Assembly (NCBI GenBank): GCA_029264655.1
Contig: JARHZY010000032.1
Span: forward strand, 1 to 13,022
Reading direction: 5' to 3'
Length of the DNA stretch: 13,022 nt
Source of the DNA: Helicobacter sp.
GTDB taxonomy: Bacteria; Campylobacterota; Campylobacteria; Campylobacterales; Helicobacteraceae
Shown here: positions 6,994-13,022 of the stretch, one piece after another
How positions within the stretch are numbered: the stretch's first letter is position 1
Layout of the letters: each line of letters starts with the position of its first letter
The notes under the pieces: generated by a model
The model's input: the letters and a program-made list of their open reading frames with translations, nothing else
Database searches by the model: none
What the model was told of the DNA's origin: nothing
Program-made: the position numbers and the translations under genes

Positions 6994-7005
6994 TTTGCTA
7001 AAATA
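6994..7005 (+). promoter_or_regulatory. Orphan extended -10-like motif
   Basis: TTTGCTAAAATA is identical over 12 bases to the motif at 310-321 and close to the trpE promoter TTTTGCTATAAT. It lies 49 bases after the fabH stop, with no gene downstream on that strand. A transcript starting near 7011 could end after the hairpin at 7085-7104, giving an RNA of roughly 100-140 nt. This is inference from motif likeness only. Confidence 0.3.
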
Positions 7006-7084
7006 CTTGATAGAAATATTTAAATTAATATAAATGGGAAACAATAGCATGCATTAAAAAATAAAAGCTATATCATAAAATATA

Positions 7085-7104
7085 ATATCTAAATGATTAG
7101 ATAT
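7085..7104 (+). terminator. AT-only hairpin, possible terminator after fabH
   Basis: ATATCTAA and TTAGATAT form a perfect 8-bp stem with a 4-base loop, followed on the plus strand by the T-rich ATATCACCATTTGTTTTATT. The stem has a single G-C pair and the T-run is interrupted, so it is a weak terminator for the fabH transcript or for an RNA from 6994-7005. Confidence 0.3.
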
Positions 7105-7291
7105 ATATCACCATTTGTTTTATTGTCTTTAAATGATATTTACCAAGATATTGCTATTTTTCTAATATCTTTTGCAAACCATCTATGTTGCTTTACTATT
7201 TATGAAGTAGAGTTGTATATATTTTTCAAACGTATTTATAGAGTATAACACTTAAAGAGATTTTGATATATCTTAGAAATATCAAAGCAAA

Positions 7292-7307
7292 CATATAAAT
7301 TTATATG
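7292..7307 (-). terminator. Palindrome downstream of the peroxidase gene
   Basis: CATATAAATTTATATG is a perfect 16-base palindrome 24 bases after the peroxidase stop. On the minus strand it is followed by TTTGCTTTGATATTT, and the second inverted repeat at 7262-7286 comes next. Together they may end the trpE-thiE-peroxidase transcript, though the stems are almost purely A-T. Confidence 0.3.
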
Positions 7308-7330
7308 AGATAAAAACCACATTTACATAA

Positions 7331-8608
7331 TTATAATGTCAATAAAAATGCTTCAAGTGCCATCATCTCCTCTTCGTTAAGCTGCAATGGCTTAATAAGT
7401 GGCGTTGTTATTGGGTATTCTTTTGCATTATTATCTTGTTTTGGGGTAGGAAACCCTGCATTATACATATGTATAACACCTTGCAATGTAGGAAATATAC
7501 CATTATGCATATAAGGTGCACTTTTTGATATTGCAATGAGTGATGGCGTCTTAAAAGCACCTAAATCTTTTATTTCATGTGTTACCTCATAGCGTCCTAA
7601 ATCTTGTAATTTACGTCCATAAAAGCTTAAACCAATATTATGAAAAGCTCCATCACTTAATGCCACACCATAATGGCAATTCATACAACGTCCCTTTGTG
7701 CGAAAAATATGTAAGCCATAAATCTCTTTATTATTTAAGGCGGTGTATTCTCCTTGCAAAAATCGGTTAAAACGCGTATTTTTTGGAACAAGACTGCGTT
7801 CATAAGTAGCAATTGCCTTTGCTATATTTTCTGGTGTTATAAGTTTTTGTGCAATGCGTATTTGTTTTTTTGATAATTTACTACTCTGCAAAATAGAATC
7901 TAGAGATTGCTCTTGTAAATCTGCTTTTAATAATTGGCGAAAGATTGTATCATAAAGTCCTTGTGATGGCGTTGTTAAACTCTGCTTACTAACAAATATT
8001 GTTCGCAATATTTCATCTTGTTGTGTTGTATCTCCAAATGCTAAGATAAAAAGCGGATAATAAGTGGCTATTCTTGCAATAGAATCTCGCATATATGAAA
8101 TCTCATGTGCCATTTCAATAGGATTGACAATAGGCATAAGAGCTTGAGATTCTAAACTTTTTGCACGTCCATCCCAAAAAAGTTCATCAAAGAAACCACT
8201 CATCATAATATTTGGGGCATTGCGTTGTCCTCGTTGTCTATTATGTCCAAAACTTGTTTTTATACCATCACCAAAGCCAAGCTCCTTATTATGGCAACTT
8301 GCACATGCAATCTGCCCTGATTTTGAAAGTTTTGGCTCATGAAAAAGTTGCTTGCCAAGTAGTCTTTTTGCTTCAGTATATGGATTTTGTGCATTATCTG
8401 GGGCAATAGGAGGTAATGGCTGCATTTCTTGATAAAGAATACCATCATCTATATATGGTTTCTCCCATTCGTTTATAGGACGTGCATATTGTGTTCTATA
8501 GACTGCATATTGTTTTGTTGTGTCTTTATTATCTTGTGCATCCATATTCAATAAAAAAACGATATAAACCACCATTGCTAATATAGCAACATAAATAAAT
8601 TTTTGCAT
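7331..8608 (-). CDS. Membrane-anchored di-haem cytochrome c peroxidase family protein
   Basis: A 425-residue periplasmic enzyme held by an N-terminal hydrophobic helix (about 3-20). Two haem c sites are present: CASCH at 102-106 and CMNCH at 308-312. Family motifs include QRNAPNI (128-134), FWDGRA (144-149), PIVNPIEMAH (159-168), AIATYERSL (265-273), FKTPSL (352-357) and APYMHNG (364-370). Such enzymes reduce hydrogen peroxide with electrons from the respiratory chain. CcpA and the Campylobacter DocA-type proteins belong here; MauG relatives make the exact substrate uncertain. Residues ~190-257, lying between the first haem domain and ITPENIAKAIATYERSL, are about 50 longer than in a typical ~340-residue CcpA. 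AGGA lies 6 bases before the ATG. It begins 3 bases after thiE, so it should be the last gene of that operon. Confidence 0.88.
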   Translation of the reverse strand: MQKFIYVAILAMVVYIVFLLNMDAQDNKDTTKQYAVYRTQYARPINEWEKPYIDDGILYQEMQPLPPIAPDNAQNPYTEAKRLLGKQLFHEPKLSKSGQIACASCHNKELGFGDGIKTSFGHNRQRGQRNAPNIMMSGFFDELFWDGRAKSLESQALMPIVNPIEMAHEISYMRDSIARIATYYPLFILAFGDTTQQDEILRTIFVSKQSLTTPSQGLYDTIFRQLLKADLQEQSLDSILQSSKLSKKQIRIAQKLITPENIAKAIATYERSLVPKNTRFNRFLQGEYTALNNKEIYGLHIFRTKGRCMNCHYGVALSDGAFHNIGLSFYGRKLQDLGRYEVTHEIKDLGAFKTPSLIAISKSAPYMHNGIFPTLQGVIHMYNAGFPTPKQDNNAKEYPITTPLIKPLQLNEEEMMALEAFLLTL

Positions 8609-8611
8609 ACA

Positions 8612-9337
8612 TTATCCTATTGTCTTATTATGATTACGCCATGCGGTTATAAGATTACTTGCATTATCTGTAATAAAGTCAAAGTTTTGTGTAGGTTTTG
8701 CTGGAGGATTCCATAAGCTTGAAATAACAGCAATCATATCACAACTAGGCAACTTTGATACATTATGCATATGGATACCCCCAATTGCACAAATTGGAAT
8801 ATGTATGTGTTGTTTTGCATCTTGGATAATATGCAATGGACAAGGTGTTGCATTTGTTTTTGTTGGTGAAGTAAATACAGCACCAAAGGCAACATAATCA
8901 ATACCAAGTGTTGCAAATCTTATTGCCATTGGAATACTATCATAACAACTTACTCCAATAATACCTTGAAATGATTGGCGAATATCTTGCAATGTTGCTA
9001 CCTCATCTCTCCCTAAATGCAATCCGCTTACCCCGAGTTTTATAGCAAGTTCATACCGATCATTAAGAATAAAAAGAACTTGTTGTGCTACACACATTGC
9101 CTCTAGCTCTCCCACAAACCCAGCAATCTCACTATCCTTAGAATCTTTATCGCGGTATTGAAAAATTCGCAATCCCCCATCAATAGCTTTTTGGAGTTGT
9201 TGCATTAAAGTATTATGGGGAGTAAGCTTTGTATCACTAATACCATAAAGCCCATATAATCTTTGTGTATTGGGATTATCTCTGCTCTTTATTATATTGT
9301 TTTGTATATTTTTAGAATCTATAGGATTTTGTAGCAT
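8612..9337 (-). CDS. thiE: Thiamin-phosphate synthase (ThiE family)
   Basis: Joins hydroxymethylpyrimidine diphosphate with the thiazole phosphate to make thiamin phosphate in the cytosol. The TIM-barrel begins near residue 28 (LYGISD). Conserved sites are QYRDKD (60-65), ND (92-93), GLHLGRDE (105-112), GVSCY (128-132), FGAVFTSPTK (151-160), AIGGI (184-188) and ISS (205-207). The TSPTK loop favours ThiE over the related TenI, but HLGRDE in place of the usual HxGQxD leaves some doubt. At 241 residues it has ~27 extra N-terminal residues. AAAAGAG precedes the start by ~7 bases. It starts 1 base after the trpE stop and ends 3 bases before the peroxidase gene, so all three must be translated from one message. 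Confidence 0.87.
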   Translation of the reverse strand: MLQNPIDSKNIQNNIIKSRDNPNTQRLYGLYGISDTKLTPHNTLMQQLQKAIDGGLRIFQYRDKDSKDSEIAGFVGELEAMCVAQQVLFILNDRYELAIKLGVSGLHLGRDEVATLQDIRQSFQGIIGVSCYDSIPMAIRFATLGIDYVAFGAVFTSPTKTNATPCPLHIIQDAKQHIHIPICAIGGIHMHNVSKLPSCDMIAVISSLWNPPAKPTQNFDFITDNASNLITAWRNHNKTIG

Positions 9338-9338
9338 A

Positions 9339-10889
9339 TTATTGCTCTTTTGGCATTAAAATATCATAAAGTGCTTTCATTTTATTACATGTTTCAAGAT
9401 ACTCATTTACAGGATTTGAATCCATAACAATACCAGCACCAGCTTGTAAATAATAGACTCCATGTTGCACAACTGCAGAACGCAAGGCAATAGCAGAATC
9501 AAGTGTCCCATGCCGTGTAAAATATAAAATAGCCCCAGCATAGATTGAACGTCTATGTGTTTCATACTGCGTAAGTTTTGTAATCGCCTCAATTTTTGGT
9601 GCTCCACTCACAGTGCCCGCAGGAAAGCACGCCTTAAAACAATCATTGGCATTCTTACCATCAGCAATCTCACCACACACTTCTGATACAATATGCATAA
9701 CACTTGAATACCGCTCAATAACCTTGAATGCATTAATCTTAACACTACCAATTTTAGCATTTTTACCAATATCATTGCGTCCTAAATCAACAAGCATTAA
9801 ATGTTCGGCATTTTCCTTTTCGTCTTGTATTAAGTCTTCTTCTAAGATTCTATCCTCTTGTGGTGTTGCCCCTCGCTTTCTTGTGCCAGCAATAGGACGC
9901 AACATTTGTATATTATCTTTGCATTGCACCATAACTTCAGGACTAGCCCCAATAATGCTAAAAGCCCCAAAATCTAAATAATACATATAGGGGCTTGGAT
10001 TATTGTGGCGTAAAATCTCATAAAAATACAAAGGATTCATATTGCTTTGAATAGCTAATGCACGGCTAAGCACACATTGTAAAAAAGTCCCTTTATAAAT
10101 TTCATCTTTAATAATTGCTACATGGGCTTCATACCATGCTTTAGAATCTTCATAAATAATTTTTGATTCCAAATGTGTGTGTCCCTCTATTAATTCTTTT
10201 GTTTGTGTATTTTGTAAAGACACAATAGAATCTTTTAGTTGTGTAAGCCTACTATCTGCATCGCCTTCAAGCGTATTTACAACAATATACATAGAATCGT
10301 AAAAATGATCAAATATAATGCATTCCTGTGGAAATACAAGTAATGCCTCTGGTGCATTATAAAGACTTTCTTTTTGGAATACCACTCGCTCACATTCATC
10401 AAAAAATTCATATCCTACAAACCCTAATCCACCAAGTGGCAAAGGAAGAGATTCTAATGCTTTGGGAATTATAGGGAGTGCATTCCTGCATATTTGTGCA
10501 AGCTCTAAAAAATCAAAAGCATTGTTTAATGTTGTTATATTGTGTGTTATATTTTTTTGTGCATTTATAATAGAATCTTTAAGTTGTGCTAAAAATGGTG
10601 GTAATGCATCATATGTTGCAAGTTTTGCGAGATCATAGCTTATATGGCTACATTTTGGGGAATTTTTTACATAAGTTTCAAAGGTATAAAGCATTGTAGA
10701 ATCTTTTCTGCTTTTTTGTAATCCAAAATTGATATTACGCACGATAATGGAATAACGTCCTTTACCATTTTGCAATGAAGCAGATTCTAAAAGAAAATGT
10801 GCATTAATACCCTTATATACTGCAAGTGGTGTATGCATATTGGCGTTCATATAAGTATAAGCAAATTGCTTATGCTCTTGTTTTAGCAT
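9339..10889 (-). CDS. trpE: Anthranilate synthase component I
   Basis: Converts chorismate to anthranilate, the first step of tryptophan synthesis, using ammonia from a TrpG partner not present in this window. The 516-residue protein has an N-terminal domain with LLES (33-36), which in TrpE proteins is part of the tryptophan feedback site, and NPSPYM (297-302), the other half. The catalytic domain shows RPIAGTRKRG (331-340), HLMLVDLGRNDIG (363-375), FPAGTVSGAPK (422-432) and GAGIVMDSNP (484-493). PIAGT with Ala rather than the Lys of PIKGT marks it as TrpE, not PabB. AAGGGG lies 6 bases before the ATG. It is separated from any other trp genes and instead leads an operon with thiE and a peroxidase. 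Confidence 0.93.
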   Translation of the reverse strand: MLKQEHKQFAYTYMNANMHTPLAVYKGINAHFLLESASLQNGKGRYSIIVRNINFGLQKSRKDSTMLYTFETYVKNSPKCSHISYDLAKLATYDALPPFLAQLKDSIINAQKNITHNITTLNNAFDFLELAQICRNALPIIPKALESLPLPLGGLGFVGYEFFDECERVVFQKESLYNAPEALLVFPQECIIFDHFYDSMYIVVNTLEGDADSRLTQLKDSIVSLQNTQTKELIEGHTHLESKIIYEDSKAWYEAHVAIIKDEIYKGTFLQCVLSRALAIQSNMNPLYFYEILRHNNPSPYMYYLDFGAFSIIGASPEVMVQCKDNIQMLRPIAGTRKRGATPQEDRILEEDLIQDEKENAEHLMLVDLGRNDIGKNAKIGSVKINAFKVIERYSSVMHIVSEVCGEIADGKNANDCFKACFPAGTVSGAPKIEAITKLTQYETHRRSIYAGAILYFTRHGTLDSAIALRSAVVQHGVYYLQAGAGIVMDSNPVNEYLETCNKMKALYDILMPKEQ

Positions 10890-10925
10890 AAAATTCCCCT
10901 TTATGTTAGTATTGTTAGATTTTTG

Positions 10926-10952
10926 ATTTGCTATTGCAAAGAAGCAAATAGC
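10926..10952 (-). promoter_or_regulatory. Competing hairpins in the trpE leader
   Basis: In the predicted ~88-base leader of trpE several mutually exclusive stems can form. ATTTGCT (10926-10932) pairs with AGCAAAT (10943-10949). TTTGC (10927-10931) pairs with GCAAA (10936-10940). GCTATTGC (10930-10937) pairs with GCAAATAGC (10944-10952) with one bulge. No U-run follows, and no tryptophan codon or leader peptide is seen, so it is not a classical trp attenuator or intrinsic terminator. It may be a protein-binding site or chance. Confidence 0.3.
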
Positions 10953-10983
10953 ATAGTTCTATAATGGCTTATATATGAAACAT

Positions 10984-10995
10984 ATTATAGCAAAA
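10984..10995 (-). promoter_or_regulatory. trpE operon promoter
   Basis: On the minus strand TTTTGC is followed by a perfect TATAAT (10989 down to 10984). It is the best promoter-like sequence in the window. Transcription should start near 10977, about 88 bases before the trpE ATG. No -35 hexamer is evident. Confidence 0.6.
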
Positions 10996-11075
10996 TATGG
11001 TTAAGTATTTATGTGCTTCTCTGCCATACAAAAGCATAAATAACTGCTATTAATAAGTTACTCATTGTTTTATTG

Positions 11076-11081
11076 TATAAT
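11076..11081 (+). promoter_or_regulatory. Ferredoxin-ppx promoter -10 box
   Basis: A perfect TATAAT 31 bases before the ferredoxin ATG, giving a short leader of ~25 bases that still includes the GAGGA ribosome binding site at 11101-11105. It is divergent from the trpE promoter, with ~90 bases between the two. Confidence 0.55.
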
Positions 11082-11112
11082 AATATATGTTAAAACTTAT
11101 TGAGGAAAAAAT

Positions 11113-11316
11113 ATGTCTTCGCTTGTTATTCTCCATCAATGTATTGCCTGTGATGCATGTCGCGATGTATGCCCGACGCAAGCTATTGATATAGGAGAAC
11201 CTATCTATACTATCACAAAAGAGCAATGTGTATTATGTGCGGGTTATACTGCAAGCCCAAGTTGCATAGAAGTTTGCCCCGTTGATGCAATTATTTATGA
11301 TACAAAAGACACATAA
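11113..11316 (+). CDS. YfhL-type 2[4Fe-4S] ferredoxin
   Basis: A 67-residue electron carrier with two iron-sulfur sites. The first is CIACDACRDVCP (C10, C13, C16, C20), the second CVLCAGYTASPSCIEVCP (C39, C42, C51, C55). The eight-residue spacing between C42 and C51, instead of the usual two, marks the Allochromatium/YfhL subtype, whose clusters have very low potentials. Each cluster takes three cysteines from one motif and one from the other, and all eight are present. GAGGA lies 7 bases before the ATG. The gene precedes ppx by 25 bases, the same pairing I recall in H. pylori. The redox partner is not known. Confidence 0.93.
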   Translation: MSSLVILHQCIACDACRDVCPTQAIDIGEPIYTITKEQCVLCAGYTASPSCIEVCPVDAIIYDTKDT

Positions 11317-11341
11317 ATGCTAGCAACCATAAAGGAAATAT

Positions 11342-12835
11342 ATGGCAAAAATTACAACAATCATTGATATTGGCTCAAACTCGGCACGCATGGCAATTTT
11401 TCAAAAAACAAGTCGCTATGGATTCCATCTTATCCATGAATTGAAATCAAAAGTGCGTATTTCTGAAGGAAGCTATGAGCATGATTCCTATTTACAACCA
11501 AAAGCTATGGAACGCGCACTTGATGCCCTAAAAGAATTTAAAAAAATAAGCGATTCTTTAAAAAGCAAGAAACTTATTTGTGTGGCAACTTCAGCCATTC
11601 GTGATGCACCAAATAAAGCAAGTTTTATCACAAAAGTTAAAAAAGAATGTGGTATTGCTATTAAAGTTATTGATGGGACAAAAGAAGCATATTATGGGGC
11701 ACTTGCTTGTGCTAATCTTTTGCATAAAAAAAGTGGTGTTACCATTGATATTGGCGGTGGAAGCACAGAACTTGCATGTATTGAAAATGGTATAATAAAA
11801 ACTATGGTATCGCTTAATCTAGGTAGTATTCGTTTAAAAGAACTATTTTTTGATTATGCACATACAGAAGAAGCTTATCAATATGTGCGTGCATATGTGA
11901 AAGAACATATCCAAGAGATTAAGACTTTTTGCATGCAATCCCCATATATGTGTGATTTAAATGTATTTGGTATTGGGGGGAGTGTAAGAGCATATGCTAA
12001 ATATGAAATGGATTTAGAATCTTATGCTTTTAATTTTTTACATGGTTATGAGCTTAATGTTACAAATATTTTACCACATTTACAAACCATTACACATGCA
12101 AGTAATATATGGTTAGCAGATAATGGCTTTGAAGAAGGACGTATTGATTCTATACGTCCGGGTTTGCTTATTTTACAAGTTATTTTAGAAGAATTGCAAG
12201 CAAAAAAACTCATTATTAGTGGAGTTGGTGTGCGAGAAGGTGTATTTTTGAATGATATGCTACGCTACCATCATGGCAAGATTCCCAACAATATAAACCC
12301 AAGCGTAAGATCATTGCAAGATATTTTTCTTACAAGTCTTGATGATTCTAAAACAATTAGCAAACATGTAAGAACTTTTTTTTCTCTTTTGCAAAAGCCT
12401 TATGCACTACAAGATTCCTGCTTACAAGCATTAGAAATTGCAAGCAAACTTTATAATATAGGAGCAAACTTTAATTTTTATCAAGCCCATAAACATAGTG
12501 CCTACATTGCACTACATTCACTACATTATGGTTTTGGGCATAAAGAGCGTTACACAATAGCCACACTTTTAGAATATTCGCACAAGAAAAGACCAAAACT
12601 AATCGCCCCACTTTATGAAGATTTATTACCACAACATGATACTTTGCAAATTTTAAGCTTTATATTTGCATTAAGTGTGGCACTTGCAAAAGAAAAAGAT
12701 GCATATATATATTTTCAACATGATACATTGTATATTACGGTGCATTCTTTACCATTACAACAAGCTTTAGATGAAATCATGTTGCCAAAGCTTAACCAAC
12801 AAACACAACTCACTTTTGTAGTTACACGATCATAG
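11342..12835 (+). CDS. ppx: Exopolyphosphatase / guanosine pentaphosphate phosphohydrolase
   Basis: Ppx/GppA enzymes remove phosphate from polyphosphate chains or convert pppGpp to ppGpp, linking to starvation responses. The 497-residue protein shows the ASKHA fold: TIIDIGSNSARM (6-17), VATSAIRDAPN (81-91), the catalytic-type acid E115 in GTKEAYYGA, the second phosphate loop TIDIGGGSTEL (134-144) and FGIGGSVRAYA (209-219), then GVREGVFL (296-303). A C-terminal HD-related helical domain (about 320-497) includes HKHSAYIALHS (383-393). AAGGA with a short spacer precedes the ATG. Polyphosphatase and GppA activity cannot be told apart by sequence. It is probably cotranscribed with the ferredoxin. 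A run of eight T at 12376-12383 lies inside the coding region. Confidence 0.93.
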   Translation: MAKITTIIDIGSNSARMAIFQKTSRYGFHLIHELKSKVRISEGSYEHDSYLQPKAMERALDALKEFKKISDSLKSKKLICVATSAIRDAPNKASFITKVKKECGIAIKVIDGTKEAYYGALACANLLHKKSGVTIDIGGGSTELACIENGIIKTMVSLNLGSIRLKELFFDYAHTEEAYQYVRAYVKEHIQEIKTFCMQSPYMCDLNVFGIGGSVRAYAKYEMDLESYAFNFLHGYELNVTNILPHLQTITHASNIWLADNGFEEGRIDSIRPGLLILQVILEELQAKKLIISGVGVREGVFLNDMLRYHHGKIPNNINPSVRSLQDIFLTSLDDSKTISKHVRTFFSLLQKPYALQDSCLQALEIASKLYNIGANFNFYQAHKHSAYIALHSLHYGFGHKERYTIATLLEYSHKKRPKLIAPLYEDLLPQHDTLQILSFIFALSVALAKEKDAYIYFQHDTLYITVHSLPLQQALDEIMLPKLNQQTQLTFVVTRS

Positions 12836-12857
12836 ATTTTAGTATATACTTGATAAT

Positions 12858-12888
12858 GAGAGACATTAGCAAATACAATATTTCTCTC
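12858..12888 (+). terminator. Possible weak hairpin after ppx
   Basis: GAGAGA (12858-12863) and TCTCTC (12883-12888) can pair around a 19-base loop, 22 bases after the ppx stop. A further AAT/ATT pairing is possible with a bulge, and TTGCAATTTTATGTTTTATT follows. The large loop makes it a marginal terminator. Confidence 0.2.
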
Positions 12889-12925
12889 TATTGCAATTTT
12901 ATGTTTTATTCTTTGTAGTGAAAGT

Positions 12926-13022
12926 ATGTTAAGAAGTAATTTTTTAAACGCACAAATTACATTATATGTATTAGGTATTTGTTCTTGGTGTAGCGGGTGG
13001 GCTTATAATCAAGAAATAGTAG
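12926..13022 (+). CDS. Possible start of an unrecognised gene, cut by the window end
   Basis: An ATG at 12926 opens a frame of 32 codons that is still open at the last base. The translated start is hydrophobic after a short basic stretch (MLRSNFLNAQITLYVLGICS), which could be a signal peptide or membrane helix, followed by WCSGWAYNQEIV. The upstream sequence TAGTGAAAGT gives only a poor ribosome binding site. I do not recognise the protein. In such AT-rich DNA an open frame of this size may occur by chance, so it is a tentative call; more sequence to the right would settle it. Confidence 0.35.
   Translation, partial: MLRSNFLNAQITLYVLGICSWCSGWAYNQEIV

Larger units (their letters stand above)
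6946..7330. other. AT-rich convergent intergenic region
   Basis: Non-coding DNA between the ends of fabH (plus) and the cytochrome c peroxidase gene (minus). It holds three symmetric elements: a hairpin at 7085-7104, one at 7262-7286 (TTTGATAT/ATATCAAA with a 9-base loop), and a 16-base palindrome at 7292-7307. It also has an extended -10-like TTTGCTAAAATA at 6994-7005 on the plus strand. At 385 bases it is longer than simple convergent termination needs. No ORF with a ribosome binding site is visible. Confidence 0.55.

Noticed and set aside
9613..9981. 122-codon plus-strand ORF inside trpE
   Set aside because: It is antisense to the conserved catalytic part of trpE, has no ribosome binding site, and its translation has no recognisable motif; it is a shadow of the real gene.
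11975..11980. Run of six G inside ppx as a phase-variation tract
   Set aside because: Phase-variable G tracts in this phylum are usually longer, and here the run simply encodes the conserved GIGGS motif.
12376..12383. Run of eight T in ppx as a switch
   Set aside because: Homopolymers of this length are expected in such AT-rich genes, and the frame is intact.
1..13022. CRISPR arrays, insertion sequences, tRNA or rRNA genes, toxin-antitoxin or defence genes
   Set aside because: Looked for on both strands; no regularly spaced repeats, transposase-like frames, cloverleaf candidates or defence-type proteins were seen.

Overview
The window looks like a chromosomal segment from a low-GC member of the Campylobacterota, most probably a Helicobacter (enterohepatic type) or a close relative. 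Three things support this. The block ndk, a YceD/DUF177 gene, rpmF, plsX, fabH has the gene order I recall from H. pylori. The pair ferredoxin then ppx/gppA is also a known Helicobacter pairing. The PAS protein plus membrane chemoreceptor pair resembles CetB/CetA of Campylobacter. Intergenic DNA is extremely AT-rich, and the -10 elements are of the TTTGCTAWAAT/TATAAT kind with no clear -35, as is usual in this phylum. No mobile element, CRISPR array, rRNA or tRNA gene was seen.

Layout. Positions 1-482 are non-coding AT-rich DNA. At 483-1274 (minus) lies rpe, ribulose-phosphate 3-epimerase, with an unusual ~50-residue N-terminal extension. A 443- to 485-base divergent intergenic region follows. 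Next is the overlapping pair cetB-cetA (plus, 1760-3644), a split Aer-like energy-taxis receptor. After a 250-base gap with two small palindromes comes the ndk-yceD-rpmF-plsX-fabH cluster (plus, 3895-6945), which makes nucleotides, a ribosomal protein and fatty-acid/phospholipid precursors. A convergent 385-base AT-rich gap separates it from a tight minus-strand operon (10889 down to 7331): trpE, thiE, then a membrane-anchored di-haem cytochrome c peroxidase. Reading away from trpE are a YfhL-type 2[4Fe-4S] ferredoxin and ppx/gppA (plus, 11113-12835). The window ends in what may be the first codons of another plus-strand gene.

How the genes work together. The ndk-fabH cluster is a housekeeping operon in which PlsX and FabH both act at the start of lipid synthesis, with L32 and a YceD-like protein ahead of them. 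CetB (predicted flavin-binding PAS sensor) and CetA (membrane-bound signalling domain) should form one redox-taxis receptor. The trpE-thiE-ccp operon joins three unrelated functions with 1- to 3-base gaps: tryptophan, thiamin and peroxide/respiratory metabolism. The ferredoxin-ppx pair is conserved but functionally unexplained.

The window is mostly ordinary core genome, and I do not see a new multi-gene system. The points most worth a second look are the apparently decayed zinc-binding (CZB) domain at the end of CetA, the Rpe N-terminal extension, the odd trpE-thiE-ccp operon with a structured leader, the long insertion in the peroxidase, and extended -10 motifs that sit in gene-free DNA and may drive small RNAs.
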